Source: Thermomicrobiales bacterium
GTDB taxonomy: Bacteria > Chloroflexota > Chloroflexia > Thermomicrobiales > UBA6265
Direction of reading: 5' to 3'
Length of the DNA stretch: 64,000 nucleotides
Assembly: GCA_023957015.1 (NCBI GenBank)
Contig: JAMLHR010000002.1
Coordinates: 55,034 to 119,033, forward strand
The translations under genes were made by a program, and so were the position numbers. The notes beneath the pieces are model-generated. The model saw nothing but the letters and a program-made list of their open reading frames with translations, was not told where the DNA came from and did not search any database. Below, one piece after another: positions 17,753-30,466 of the stretch (position 1 is its first letter; each line of letters begins with the position of its first letter).

Positions 17753-18013
17753 ATGCTTGATTTCGAAACCATCATCAGTCTCGTAACCACGGCACCAGAC
17801 GACCCGCGGGTTCGCGATGCCTTCGCCGATCCCAGCGTGGACGAGGAAACCATCGCCCGCGTAATTACCCACTTGCCTGCCGAGAGCTTGCCACTTATCG
17901 CCGCAGTACTCCCGTCGGAGCGAATGCCGGAGATTCTCTCTCAGCTCGACTACGTCGATGCTGCCCGTATCGTGATTGAACTCGATCACGATACCGCGAA
18001 TAACTATCTGCTT
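17753..18013 (+). pseudogene. mgtE: Magnesium transporter MgtE, 5' part (split by IS110)
   Basis: The first 87 codons of MgtE after GAAAGGAG and an ATG at 17753. The sequence is the helical-repeat N domain (ARVITHLPAESLPLIAAVLP, SERMPEILSQLDYVDAARIV, ELDHDTANNYLL). The gene is interrupted after CTGCTT at 18008-18013 by the IS110 element and resumes at 19337. MgtE is a homodimeric, Mg2+-gated channel of the inner membrane. No recognisable Mg2+ riboswitch in the 257-base upstream gap; a short TTG-started frame there (17602) is too small to trust. Confidence 0.85.
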
Positions 18014-18139
18014 GTCAAGGGGAGTGGCCGGGGATAGGGATCGTCGCCATGTGCGGTTCTTGGGCACAGCAACGCCACGCTGGTGATTTGCTATGCTGAA
18101 GACACCAGCGCGTTCATGAGGGCGATGGAATGTGATGCC

Positions 18140-18163
18140 AGGGTCGCTGTTGCCGCAGCGACC

Positions 18164-18165
<2 letters not shown>
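18140..18165. terminator. Hairpin at the transposase 3' end
   Basis: AGGGTCGCTG and CAGCGACCCT make a perfect 10-bp stem with a 6-base loop that overlaps the transposase stop codon. It could terminate transposase transcription or shield the gene from read-through. Confidence 0.55.
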
Positions 18166-19336
<1,171 letters not shown>

Positions 19337-20439
19337 CTTCCAGAATAGACAAGAGGTGATTGATGCCATGCGGCGGACGATGCTGCGGACATCATGGCTG
19401 CGATGACGGAATCCGATCGTGCCCGCATTATCGATTCCATGCCGGAGGATGAGGGGCGAGAGCTTGCCGATTTGCTCATGTGGCAACCGAACACCGCCGC
19501 GGCATTGATGACGCCAGCTTTCGTTGCGGTGAGTCCCAAACTCACTGCTGATGAGGCGATTGCTGGCATTCGCCAGGTCTCGGAGGAGTACGAGAGTGTC
19601 CACGATGTGTTCGTCGTGGATAAAGAGGAAGCGGCTGATCGGGATGTTGCCCCTGGATGCGTTGGTACGATCTCCGGGCACCGAGCGCGTTTCTCACCTG
19701 ATGGATGCTGGTCCGGTGAGTGTGTTGGTAGACGACGATCAGGAGTTAGCGGCGCACGTAATGCAGGATCATGATGTCGTCACCTTGCCGGTGGTTGATG
19801 TCAACGGCGTATTGGTGGGTGTGATCTCCCACGACGACATTCTTGATGTGCTTGAGCAAGCTACGCGCGATATCGAGCAACTTGGTGGCTCGCAACCGTT
19901 GGAGCTTCCATATCGCCGTGCGGGCGTTCAGTTGCTCTATCTGCGTCGCGTCTGGTGGTTGCTGGCGTTGTTTCTGGCGGAGGCATACACAGGCACCGTG
20001 TTGCGTCACTACGAGGGATGAGATTCAGCAGGTAGTGGCTCTCAGCTTCTTTATCCCTCTGCTTATCGGCACGGGCGGTAATGTTGGCACGCAGGTGACC
20101 ACTGCACTCGATACGCCTGAATGGGGCTCCACGAGTCTCGCTTCGGAATATGCGTTGGGTTTTCTGAAGGAGGTTCGGGTTGGACTACTTCTCGGACTGA
20201 CGATGGGTGTGGTGTGGCATTCCTGCGCGCGGTTGCTCCACGTGGGTGTTGATATCGGTGTGGTGATCGCGGTCACGGTGCTGAGTATCTCGATATGGTC
20301 TGCTGCGGTGGCTTCGCTGTTACCACTGGTCTTGACTTCTGAAGGATTGATCCGGCGAACCGGTTTCCGCACCACTCATCGGCCTGGTCGGCAGCGATCA
20401 GTCGTGTTCAGCATTGCGAAGACGCTGCTTCACCTGTGA
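19337..20439 (+). pseudogene. mgtE: Magnesium transporter MgtE, 3' part, frameshifted
   Basis: Continues MgtE after the insertion. Segments in order: ADDAADIMAAMTESDRARII; first CBS domain (LMTPAFVAVSPKLTADEAI); second CBS domain (MDAGPVSVLVDDDQELAAHV, VVDVNGVLVGVISHDDIL); then the membrane domain (RRVWWLLALFLAEAYTGTVL, VVALSFFIPLLIGTGGNVGT, VGLLLGLTMGVVWHS, FSIAKTLLHL). Frame changes are seen near 19340-19370 (three probable single-base losses in A or G runs), about 19630, about 20015 and about 20345. A CBS-linked Mg2+ channel if repaired; here both the insertion and the shifts prevent a full product. Confidence 0.88.
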
Positions 20440-20445
20440 TGTCAA

Positions 20446-20475
20446 ACGGGACACACTGGATAAAGAGTGTCCCGT
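20446..20475. terminator. Bidirectional terminator between mgtE and hisD
   Basis: ACGGGACACACT and AGTGTCCCGT pair around an 8-base loop, with CTTT on the plus side and a GTTTGA end on the minus side, between two convergent genes. Confidence 0.75.
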
Positions 20476-20483
20476 CTTTCGGA

Positions 20484-21828
20484 TCACTCGTTGCCTGGGT
20501 TCAACCGCCGCTCAATCGAGGCGGCGTGGCCATCGAGCCCCTCGGCCTTCGCGAATCGGATTGTCGCGTCACCCAGATTACGGATCGCGTCATCGCTGGC
20601 AGCAAAGAGGCGAGATGATCTTCTGGAAATCGTTCACGTTGGTGGGTGAGCTGAAGCGAGCCGTTCCCATCGTTGGCATGACGTGGCTCGGACCAGCCGT
20701 ATAGTCGCCCATCGCCTCCGGCGAGTTCTCGCCGACGAAGATGCCACCGGCGTTGCGAATCTTCGGTACCAGACTCCATGCATCAGCCACCGCCAGACAC
20801 ATGTGCTCGGGCGCGTAAGCGTTGCCGCAGGTGATGGCATCGTCCAGCGTGTCGACAAGCGCGATGACGCCATTGGCCTGTAGCGATGCAGCGATGATCT
20901 CGCGTCGCGGCAGACTCAATGACTGCGTCGAATCTCCTCACAGATACCGTCCGCGATGCGTGGACTCGTCGTGATCAGAATCGCGCTTGCGACCGGGTCG
21001 TGCTCGGCCTGGGCGATCATATCAGCGGCGACCAACTCGAGCTTTGCCGAGTCGTCAGCAATGATCAATGTCTCGGTCGGACCTGCGAGGGAATCGATCG
21101 CGACCACGCCGTTGACGCGCTGCTTCGCCAGCGCCACAAAGGTGTTACCGGGTCCGCAAATCTTGTCGACCTGTGGCACGGAGTCTGTCCCGTACGCCAT
21201 CGCCGCGATCGCCTGGGCACCACCGATCGCGAACACGCGGTCGACACCAGCGATCGCGGCGGCGGCCAGGATCACATCCGAAGTCGACTCACCGCCCCGT
21301 GGCGGCGCCGCCACGATGATCTCCTCCACGCCAGCCACTCTGGCCGGAATCGCGGTCATGAGCAGTGAGGAGGGGAGGGCGGCCGAACCGCCCGGGACGT
21401 AGAGTCCGACCCGTTCCAGCAGGTGGATGAACGGCCGAAAGATTCCGTTCTCGCCGAGATCGAACCGATATCTCGTTCTGCTTCTCGTGGAAACCTCGAA
21501 TGCGAGCAGCGGAGAGTTCCATCGTATTCCGCAGTTCGGGATCGATCCGCTCCAGGGCGGCTTCCCACTCAGTCGCCGGAACCTCAATTTCGGCGACATC
21601 ACGACCATCGTAGGCGTTGGTATAGTGGCGGACGGCCTCATCGCCACGCTCGCGGACATCGTCGACGATGCGGTCGACAACTTGTCGCGCGGTCAGCACT
21701 TCGCCAAAGATCTCGGAATTCCTGCCTACAACATGTGGCGGCAGAGGTGTTTCCTTCGCCTCGCCCTTGCGGGCGAGTGCAGCGAGCGACTCCTGCAATC
21801 CGTTGGTGCGTTTGATCGTGATGGTCAT
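20484..21828 (-). pseudogene. hisD: Histidinol dehydrogenase, three frameshifts
   Basis: HisD performs the last two NAD-dependent oxidations of histidine synthesis. The reading runs MTITIKRTNGLQ through [14 protein letters not shown], changes frame near 21470, continues [36 protein letters not shown] and [18 protein letters not shown] to about 20930, changes again, runs AYAPEHMCLAVADAW and GGIFVGENSPEAMGDYTAGP, then changes near 20615 into LFAASDDAIRNLGDATIRF, ending GLDGHAASIERRLNPGNE at a TGA at 20484. All catalytic regions are present. The start at 21828 follows AGCAGGC. No other his gene is near. Confidence 0.9.
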
Positions 21829-21879
21829 GGATGCCTGCTGTCTGTCGATCGTACGCCCGTGCTTTGCCGCTGCGAGGCT

Positions 21880-21900
21880 GCCCGCACATCAAGTGCGGGC
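21880..21900 (+). repeat. Interspersed hairpin, copy 2
   Basis: GCCCGCAC-ATCAA-GTGCGGGC: a perfect 8-bp stem with a 5-base loop and the tail CCACGTTAT. It lies in the 96-base gap between pheT and hisD. Confidence 0.65.
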
Positions 21901-21924
21901 CCACGTTATAGGCGGAAGAATTCG

Positions 21925-24374
21925 CTAAGCCCGCAACTCGCCGCCTACCAGCGCCTTCACGCCCTTCTGTATCTTCACCCTCTGCTTCTCCAGTTCAGCG
22001 TCGGTCAGCGCGCGATCCGGCGCCGTGAAGGTCAGGCGATAGGCGAGGCTCTTCTTGTCCGCGCCGATCTGCTCGCCCTCGAACACATCGAACAACATGA
22101 TATCCGTCAGTAGCGGACCGGCGTTGCGTCGTAGCGCCTGCTCCACATCGGTTGCGGGCACGGTCTTGTCGACGGACGAGTCACCGCTACCGGCGGAAGT
22201 GATCGACGGAGATCGTCTGCTTCTCATTACCAATCAGTGCCTGCAGGGCTTGCAGATCGATCTCGGCCACAACCAGCCGCGTGTCGCTGATTCCGAGCTC
22301 CTTGGACAGGTCCGGACGAACCTCGCCGATCGTGCCGATGCGCTCGCCCATATGGTTCACCGATGCGGTTCGACCGGGATGCAAGGCCGGGTGTTGCGCC
22401 GCAACATAGGCAATTTCATGAGCACCCGCACGATTCAACGCTGTTTCGAGCACGCCCTTTACGTCGAAGGGTCCGGGTATGGGCCGCCAGTGCTCGGCGT
22501 TCATCTTGCGCACCTGAGGAGCGAAGCGGGTGAATGGTTCTCGATAACCGGTGAACGCGATGGCCAGGTGGCTGGGTTCATCAGGCAACTCGTCCGGCGT
22601 GGTACCAAAGAAGATGTGCCCGATCTCGAACAGCCGCACCGACTTCTCATGCTTCAGGTTCTCGGCCACCGAATCGATCAGGCGCGGCAGCAAGCTGGTG
22701 CGGAGCAGCGGTTGCTCATCGTTCATCGGATTGATGAGACGCACGTTGTGATGAGTCACGGCTTCGCGGGTGAGACCTGCCCAGGTTGCCTGTGCTGATT
22801 CGCTGACGGTCACGTAACTGCGACCCTCGTAGGCACCGGCACCAACGATGCTCTCGCGAATCGCTCGCTCCAGCAGGAACATCGCGTCGCGTTCGACCAC
22901 CGGCGTCTCGCCAATGGGCAGGGTGGCGGGAAGCTGGTCATAGCCAACAATACGGGCCACTTCCTCGATCACATCTTCGCGCATGGTGACATCGCTACGA
23001 TTAGTCGAATGCCGGTGACGTTGACCATGCCGTCTGCTGATCTGCGGCTGGAATCCGAGTCGGCTGAGCACTGAGGAGACAGTTGCTTCGGGAATCGGCA
23101 TACCCAGTGTTGACTCAATCCGATCAAAGGAGAAGCTGATCGAGACTGGATTCTTCTTCGTTGGATACTCGTCCTCATAGCAGCGTATGTTGGCATTGGG
23201 ACACAACTCGAGGATGAGTTGTACCGCGCGCAGCAAACTTGCGTTCCAGGTGAGATTTGGATCAAGTCCGCGCTCGAAGCGAGCGGAGGCATCGGTGCGC
23301 AGCTTCAGACGGCGAGCGGTATGGCGGACATTGACCATATTGAAGTTGGCGCTCTCCAACAGAATGCCGGTGGTATCGTCCAACACCTCGCTATTGACGC
23401 CACCCATGATGCCAGCGACCGCGACCGGCTTCTCCGCATCGGTGATCAGCAGATCTTCCGATGTGAACGTGCGCTTTGTGTGGTCAAGCGTCTCCATCCG
23501 CTCACCATCAGCGGCTGTGCGCGATGATACGTTCGCCCGCAACGTTGCGGAGATCGAAGGCGTGCAACGGCTGACCCCAGCTCAAGCATGACGTAGTTGG
23601 TGACATCGACTAGGTTGTTGACCGGTCGCACACCAGCGGCGGTGAGTCGACGCGTCAACCAGTTCGGACTGGGCTCGACATGCACGCCATCGATGATGAC
23701 GCCGATGTAGCGGCTGCAGAGTTCTGGCGCATCGATCCGCACCAGGTTTTCCTGCACTGGTACATCGTCCATGCTGGCGATGGCGACTTCTCTCACCGGT
23801 TCATCCAGGATCGCACCTGCTTCGCCCGCGAGACCGCGGATGCTGAACGCATGGACCAAGTTGGGGGTGATCTCAAACTCGATCACCGTATCACCGAGGA
23901 TCTCTCCTGCAGCGGTGTACCCGCCGGTGCATCCTCTGGCAGCACAAGGATGCCTTCATGCTCGTCAGAGATACCGAGTTCCTTCTCGGAACAGACCATG
24001 CCCTCGCTCATGATGCCGCGAATCTTACCCACGGCGAGTGTCTTCATCTTGCCGGGTTCGTCGGCATAGGCATCGACCAGGCGAGCGCCAGCGAGCGCCA
24101 ACACGACCTTCTGGCCGGTAGTGATATTTTGGCGCACCGGTGACCACCGTCAGGTGATTGGTTTGTGGACTTCCGCCAGCACAAGGCGATCGGCATCGGG
24201 GTGTTGGGTGACATTGAGCACCTCACCGACCAGAACCTTATCGGCCTCCCATTCCGCTCCGATCCGCTCGATCTTCTCGGCCTCGAGTCCAGCCATCGTC
24301 ATCTTGTGCGCCAGTTCCTCGGCGCTGATCTCAATGCTGACCATGTCTTTCAGCCAGCTGATTGGTGCTTTCAT
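21925..24374 (-). pseudogene. pheT: Phenylalanyl-tRNA synthetase beta subunit, frameshifted
   Basis: The tRNA-binding and editing subunit of the (alpha-beta)2 synthetase. Segments in order: MKAPISWLKDMVSIEISAEE; the EMAP-like tRNA-binding domain ([40 protein letters not shown]); the B3/B4 editing domain (RYIGVIIDGVHVEPSPNWL, VNNLVDVTNYVMLELG, AVAGIMGGVNSEV); the B5 and catalytic-like domains (GYDQLPATLPIGE, NPMNDEQPLLRTSLLPRLID); and the C-terminal anticodon-binding fold (FDVFEGEQIGADKKSLAYRL). Frame changes occur near 24150, 23890, 23545, 23000-23050 (shift and restore) and 22200. Normally essential, so consensus error is likely. Confidence 0.9.
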
Positions 24375-24453
24375 GCTATCCCTCACCCTGCGACGCGGAG
24401 CGACCGCAGGGCCTCCCGGCGAAGCCGGTCCAAAATCTCTTCAGAGGCCGATA

Positions 24454-24474
24454 CCCCGGGGATTAACCCCGAGG
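24454..24474 (+). repeat. Interspersed hairpin, copy 3
   Basis: CCCCGGGG-ATTAA-CCCCGAGG, an 8-bp stem with one wobble and a 5-base loop, followed by CTACAC. It sits immediately after the pheS stop codon, between pheS and pheT. Confidence 0.6.
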
Positions 24475-25510
24475 CTACACGGCGGCCATCTTCCGTAAGA
24501 ACCGCAGATCGTTCGCCTGGAATGCGCGGATATCGTTCACGCCATACTTCATCATGATGATGCGCTCGATACCGAGACCAAACGCGAAGCCGCTGTATAC
24601 ATCCGGATCGTAGCCAGCCTGTTACCGACACCGGAGTGTGGACAATACAGCGCCACCCATCTCCAGCCAGCCGGTTTGCTTGCAGACGCGGCAACCCTTG
24701 CCGTTGCAGACCGCGCAGTCGACAGAGAAGTCAACACCCGGTTCCACGAACGGGAAGAAATCGCAGCGGAAACGTACCTTGCGCTCCGGACCGAAGAGCT
24801 GGCGCGCCATTTCCTGGAGTACACCCTTGAGATCGGTCATGCGGACATTCTTGTCCACCATCAGACCTTCGAGCTGGGTGAATTGCCACTCATGGCTGGC
24901 ATCCTGGGCCTCGAAGCGGTACGCCTTGCCCGGTACGATCACGCGCACGGGTGGTTCCATCCGCTCCATCGTGCGTGCCTGCATCGGACTGGTGTGGGTA
25001 CGCATGATGATCTCGGCATTGGGAGCTGCACGATCATCGTGTCCCAGACGTCGCGGGCCGGATGGTCAGCGGTATGTTGAGCAGATCGAAGTTGTAGCGA
25101 CCGGTTTCGACCTCGGGTCCAAAGACGCTTTGGAAGCCCATGTGCGCGAAGATCTCGATCAACTCGTCGATCATTTGCGTGATCGGATGGGCAGCACCGA
25201 TAACTGGCTCGCGACCGGGGAGAGATTGACATCGATACCGTCGCTGGCCATACCCGCGTTGAACGCGTCTGTCTCCAATTGCGCCAGGATCGGTGCAAGG
25301 TCTCTGTAGCTCGGCTGACGACATCGTTGGCAGCTCGTCCGGCCTCCGGTCGTTCCTCGGCAGGCAGGTTGCCCAGGCTTCGCTGGAACAGTTTCACTGC
25401 CCCCGCTTGGGTCCGAGGTAGTCGGCCTCCCAAGTACGAGCGTCTTCCAGCGTGGAGAGTTGCCGCAGGCGTTCCAACGCCTGCGATCAGATTGATTGGA
25501 TATCTGACAT
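24475..25510 (-). pseudogene. pheS: Phenylalanyl-tRNA synthetase alpha subunit, frameshifted
   Basis: The catalytic class II subunit that charges tRNA-Phe. The ATG at 25510 (MSDIQSI) is preceded by GGGGAAGAG. Recognisable pieces follow in several frames: ALERLRQLSTLEDARTW, LFQRSLGNLPAEERPEAGRA, HPITQMIDELIEIFAHMGF, GPEVETGRYNFDLLNIP, then the long intact run THTSPMQARTMERMEPPVRV...FRCDFFPFVEPGVDFSVDC (motif 2 region), and finally [20 protein letters not shown] (motif 3) ending RKMAAV at a TAG at 24475. At least six shifts. It is expressed with pheT behind a Phe T-box. Confidence 0.9.
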
Positions 25511-25525
25511 CTCTTCCCCATGGTA

Positions 25526-25548
25526 GGCTCGCGTTTCATATGCGGGCC
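25526..25548 (-). repeat. Interspersed hairpin, degenerate copy
   Basis: On the minus strand GGCCCGCAT-ATGAA-ACGCGAGCC pairs at seven of nine positions. It lies between the Phe T-box terminator and the pheS ribosome site. The loop follows the family's A-T-N-A-A pattern, but stem mismatches make membership tentative. Confidence 0.35.
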
Positions 25549-25569
25549 TACGGTTCTTCTCAGGACACG

Positions 25570-25835
25570 AAAAAACCCCTCGGCAGGGACGAGGGGCCTC
25601 CACCGCAGTCACCACCTGCTTCGCTGATCCAATGATCTGAATGTACGCCCGCACTTGATGTGCGGGTTCAGATCGCGATCCAGCGCGCTCAATGCTCTGG
25701 TACGGGGAGCAACCCGCATGACTACACACGTGCGGCTTGCACGCTTCACCACGCTGCTCGGGAGTGAATTGCCATCGGAGTTCCGGGTGACCTTTCAGCA
25801 ATGCAGTCACCTCTCTGCCGAAACCGATGGGTCTG
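25570..25835 (-). promoter_or_regulatory. Phe T-box riboswitch leader of pheST
   Basis: On the minus strand, AGGTGGTGACTGCGG (plus 25603-25617) corresponds to the T-box AGGGTGGTACCGCGG with one lost G, one extra base and one change. An intrinsic terminator follows: CCCCTCG, a 5-7 base loop, CGAGGGG and TTTTTT (plus 25570-25596). Upstream, TTC (complement of GAA at 25766-25768) sits in CAATTCACTCCCGAGC, the usual setting of a specifier codon; TTC is phenylalanine, matching pheS. A hairpin of the interspersed family (25648-25666) lies between Stem I and the antiterminator. The motif changes may be sequence errors, as in the genes around it. Confidence 0.75.
25648..25666 (-). repeat. Interspersed hairpin, copy 4
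   Basis: CCCGCAC-ATCAA-GTGCGGG on the minus strand, the same stem and loop as copy 2 but inverted in the chromosome. It lies inside the Phe T-box leader, where it could serve as the Stem III-like linker hairpin. Confidence 0.6.
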
Positions 25836-25942
25836 TCTCCGTCGACGTTATCGCACGATGTAACCGTCCCCTCTCGTGCTGGGTGAACGCTGCCGCTATG
25901 CCTCAGTGAGCAGGTGTTCCGGCTCTGGGAGGCCACCGACAA

Positions 25943-27224
<1,282 letters not shown>

Positions 27225-27237
27225 GACGACAACGTGG

Positions 27238-27258
27238 ACCCGGGGTTGATCCCCGGGT
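27238..27258 (+). repeat. Interspersed hairpin, copy 5
   Basis: ACCCGGGG-TTGAT-CCCCGGGT, a perfect 8-bp stem with a 5-base loop, 13 bases after the eno stop. On the minus strand the loop reads ATCAA, as in copies 2 and 4, with an unrelated stem. Confidence 0.65.
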
Positions 27259-27270
27259 TTGCGAAGAGCG

Positions 27271-27302
27271 AATGGCCCGGGGGGATAACTCTCAGGGCCA
27301 TT
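27271..27302 (+). terminator. Possible eno terminator
   Basis: AATGGCCC and GGGCCATT pair across a 16-base loop just downstream of eno. No strong T-run follows, so the call is weak. Confidence 0.4.
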
Positions 27303-27429
27303 GCTGTTGGTAGAACACTGGTTCAGAACCCGCACAACTCACGGACGCTACGTGCCGTTGGTGTACTTCCCATGTAGCGCGTCCGATCGGTGCGGGTCTA
27401 CAAGAGACCGATCTCTTCTGGTGGTCTTA

Positions 27430-28309
27430 TCATTTACCATACTCCGCCAGAATCTCTCCGAACACCCACTGTGCCTGAGCGGCCAATGCTGGCAACGAGT
27501 CGCGGTAATAGGGGAGCTGGAAGCTGTGCGCCAGTGCTCGTGTCGTGCCCGCTCCCGGGTAGAGCATCTTCACCTGCATGCTCTCCCTCAGAATCTGACG
27601 CGCATCCGGACCGAGCATATTCCAGGCAACCTGAAGATCGCTCGCGGGGTCGCCGACACCGAGTTCGCTCCAGTCGATGGCGGCTACGAGCCGTTTATCG
27701 CGAAAGAGTAAGTTCCCAGGCGCGACATCGCCATGCATCCACACCGCACCTGTACCATCCCACGGCGGCATCGTCATCATCTCGTTCCAGATCTCGATCA
27801 GGTCATCGCGACGGTCTCCCTCGGTGAGCTGTGCCAGACATTTGCGCACATCGGCATCGAGCGCATGCGGTGAGCGACCGCTGGCAGGTGCACCTTCGGT
27901 TGGCAAGCATCGCAACTCGATCAGGAAGTTGGCGATATTCGTGAGCAACCCGCGGATCGTTGCTGCCGAACGGTAGCGTCTCGCCGCCTATCCAGGGATA
28001 GATGGTCCAGGTGTGAGGATATCCGCACCCGGGTTCGCCAAAGAAGACAGGAGTGGGAACGGTGAGGGTGAGGCGTCGATCCAGCCACAACAACCATGGG
28101 GCGATGCCTTCCTGCCCGCCCACTGCCCAATCGATGATAGGCAACCTCACGCAGTAGTGTTCGCCCACGCGGTAGGTATCGCTGTCTGTGCCATGGAATG
28201 GTGAGTCCGAGATCGGTGCGGCGGCCAGTTCTGGATACTGATTGCGGAGCAAGCAACGCACAAGGTCAGGACTGGTGGGTATCTGGTTGGGATGCATCAT
28301 ACTGGTCAT
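27430..28309 (-). pseudogene. Aminoglycoside-phosphotransferase-like kinase, one frameshift
   Basis: An APH/ChoK-fold small-molecule kinase. The N-terminal half (LVRCLLRNQYPELAAAPISD, DTYRVGEHYCVRLPIIDWAV, WTIYPWIGGETLPFGSND) is in one frame. Near 27940 the frame changes to TNIANFLIELRCLPTEGAPA and continues through the catalytic loop WMHGDVAPGNLLFRD and the metal site AIDWSELGVGDPASDLQ. One indel around GCGGGTTG restores a product of about 290 residues. The substrate is unknown; similarity to antibiotic kinases does not prove resistance. The start is the first of three nearby Met codons, with a weak ribosome site. Confidence 0.75.
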
Positions 28310-28337
28310 GTGTCTACTTTACCGAGAGGATCATGTG

Positions 28338-28676
28338 ATGCCAACCGATCCTATGTTCGCGGAGTTGATCGTGAGCTTACTGCAGCCCGAGCATGTTTGG
28401 GCGAAACCGCAGTTCGGTAGTTACTGTCTCTATCACGATCACAAACCGGTGGCATTTCTGCAGAACGGCCAGGTCTTGCTCAAGCCAACCGATCCACCAT
28501 TCATTGATGCTGACGAACTCGAACGCGTGCAGTTGTTTCCCGGCTCTCGGTTGTACTACATCGCTCCGGATGCACGGTTGGATACACCATGGTTCCGCGA
28601 GACGATCCTGGAGATATCCAGCCTGGTTCCGGCGAAGAAACCAAAGAAGAGGGATGTAGAGAAACCGACCCGATAG
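28338..28676 (+). CDS. TfoX N-terminal domain-like protein
   Basis: A 112-residue protein resembling the TfoX_N/Sxy N-terminal fold: VWAKPQFGSYCLYHDHKPVA corresponds to the family's 'R-MFGG-GLY-DG-FA' hairpin, followed by VLLKPTDPPFIDADELERVQ and a C-terminal RLYYIAPDARLDTPWFRETI. The similarity is modest; KPQFGSYCLY replaces the usual MFGG. Its role is unknown; most such domains are uncharacterised and not linked to competence. The ATG at 28338 follows GAGAGGATC; the frame is open upstream to 28242 but without support. Converges with the GH20 gene across a hairpin. Confidence 0.6.
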   Translation: MPTDPMFAELIVSLLQPEHVWAKPQFGSYCLYHDHKPVAFLQNGQVLLKPTDPPFIDADELERVQLFPGSRLYYIAPDARLDTPWFRETILEISSLVPAKKPKKRDVEKPTR

Positions 28677-28724
28677 TGTCGGTTTCGGACTACACACAGA
28701 GGCGTGCGGAAAGTCGGGGAGTGC

Positions 28725-28745
28725 CCCCCAGGCTCAACCTGGGGG
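28725..28745. terminator. Hairpin between convergent genes (interspersed family, copy 6)
   Basis: CCCCCAGG-CTCAA-CCTGGGGG: a perfect 8-bp stem with a 5-base loop, lying 6 bases from the GH20 stop and 48 from the TfoX-like stop. Same architecture and loop type (C-T-C-A-A) as the other interspersed hairpins. It may act as a shared terminator. Confidence 0.6.
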
Positions 28746-28751
28746 ATGAGG

Positions 28752-30332
28752 TTAGGAATCCCAAACAACCGATGATTTGAAGTACGGCAGGCTGACAGCG
28801 TCCCACAGCGTTGGTTGCTGCGTCAGTCGTGCCTTGTGGTCCTCCCACGGCAGGTTCCGGCTCCAACCCTTTTCCGCTACGCCGGCCAATCGAGGTAGCA
28901 ACTGGAAGAACAGATCATCGCGACCCTCAATGAGTTCGCACCAGATCGCGGCTTCCACACCCGCGATCCGTTCAACCGGCAGATCTGGCTTGATCGTGGT
29001 TGGATCCCAGTTGTAGGTCTCCTCCAAGGTGCCATTGTTGTAGACCTGCAGCGGCATCCCCAGCCGATTGTGTTGCTCCGACTGGGCGGGATCGACGCTT
29101 GGTTCTGGATACTTGGTATCCAGGTAGAGCTGCTTCGAGGGCGAGATGATTACGTCTGCACCTTGTTCCAACGCAAGCGGGATGTCCCGATCGGCGATGG
29201 CCACCGATGTCATGAATCCTCGCAACACCTCTTCGCTCAGACTCGCGAGCTTAGGGAATTGGCCTGAAGCCAGGACAGCCTGGGCCTTGGCGGCTGTTTC
29301 ATCCGGAATCCAGAACTGCACCAGATCACCCTCCGCAAGGCCGCCCCGAGCAGCTTCCTGCCAGGCGACAACACCCTTGCCAGTAGCTCGAGCCAGCGGT
29401 AGTGCCAACTCAATGTATTGCTCAAAGGTTGCGTGTTCCATTGAGATCGCTTCATCGCCACCGATGTGAATATAGGCTCCGGTGGTACGCGCAGCCATGG
29501 CTTGATAGATATCGGCGAGGAATTGCGGCACGCAAGGTTGATCGGGATGCAGATAGCAGAACGCTTCTTCCATATCGTGAATAGATTGATCGGCCAATTC
29601 CGGATAGGCACGCAGCACACTGGCCGTATGACCGGGCGAATCGAACTCCGGTATGACGGTGATGAAGCGGTCCGCCGCATACTTCACCAACTCGGCGAAC
29701 TCTTCCGGCGTGTAGTAACCACCCTCACGATTACCCCGAGCGGTCTTGCCCGAGACCTCAGTCAATAGCGGCCAACTATCGACCTGGAACCGCCAACCCT
29801 CGGAATCGGTCAGGTGCCAGTGGAGCACGTTCATCTTGTACATCGCCAACAGATCGAGGACATCCTTCACCGTGCTGGCCGGGTGGAAGCAGCGGACGAC
29901 ATCGAAACTAAGTCCGCGCCAGGCGAGACGTGGAGCATCAATGATCGTGCCGACTGGAAGTACGCCGCCGTTGAGCGCCGCTAACTGCACCAGTGTCGTT
30001 GCGCCGCAGGGTGGCGCTTCTGCCGAGACACCGGTGATTGTCGCATTCTTGTGCGTGATCTCGATGCTGTGGAGCTCACGCTCGGCCAAATCGCCGTCGG
30101 CGCGTGTACCGATCGTATCCGGCAACGATGCCTCGAAGGGCTTGATCTCAAGGTGGATCACCGGGCCGAGACCCGCACCAACCTCAATGCCCGCGTAGCG
30201 GGCGAGACCATCGCGCAGCCAGCGAGCCGCGCTTTCTGTACCGAGCTCCGCCACGATCTGCGTGGTAGCGTCGAGCGTAAGTGTGCCTTCACCCGCCATG
30301 AACTGCTGTGGTGCCGGAATGATGTTGAGCAT
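28752..30332 (-). CDS. GH20 beta-N-acetylhexosaminidase A
   Basis: A 526-residue family 20 glycosidase that removes terminal N-acetylhexosamine by substrate-assisted catalysis. The N-terminal GH20b-like domain (residues 1-130) precedes the TIM barrel, which shows WRGLSFDVVRCFHP, NVLHWHLTDSEGWRFQV, VIPEFDSPGHTASVLRAYPE, the catalytic Asp-Glu pair in IHIGGDEAISMEH, VVAWQEAARGGLA, and AAIWCELIEGRDDLFFQLLP. No signal peptide, so it is predicted cytoplasmic, perhaps for imported chitin or peptidoglycan fragments. It lies 134 bases downstream of a paralogue with a near-identical first 155 residues. The start at 30332 follows CAGGAGGCAGAATCC. Confidence 0.92.
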   Translation of the reverse strand: MLNIIPAPQQFMAGEGTLTLDATTQIVAELGTESAARWLRDGLARYAGIEVGAGLGPVIHLEIKPFEASLPDTIGTRADGDLAERELHSIEITHKNATITGVSAEAPPCGATTLVQLAALNGGVLPVGTIIDAPRLAWRGLSFDVVRCFHPASTVKDVLDLLAMYKMNVLHWHLTDSEGWRFQVDSWPLLTEVSGKTARGNREGGYYTPEEFAELVKYAADRFITVIPEFDSPGHTASVLRAYPELADQSIHDMEEAFCYLHPDQPCVPQFLADIYQAMAARTTGAYIHIGGDEAISMEHATFEQYIELALPLARATGKGVVAWQEAARGGLAEGDLVQFWIPDETAAKAQAVLASGQFPKLASLSEEVLRGFMTSVAIADRDIPLALEQGADVIISPSKQLYLDTKYPEPSVDPAQSEQHNRLGMPLQVYNNGTLEETYNWDPTTIKPDLPVERIAGVEAAIWCELIEGRDDLFFQLLPRLAGVAEKGWSRNLPWEDHKARLTQQPTLWDAVSLPYFKSSVVWDS

Positions 30333-30466
30333 GGATTCTGCCTCCTGTTACTGTGCGATGCCTCTATCCATTATCGTCGGTATCAAGAGGAGTGATGGGT
30401 GCATCGCATCGAAACGTAGACGCCGGGCACGTTGGCCCGGCGCTATCAATGAATGACCTTTGATAT

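Noticed and set aside
27430..28309. An antibiotic-resistance kinase
   Set aside because: The fold is shared by many small-molecule kinases; nothing in the sequence or context points to an antibiotic, and the frame is broken.
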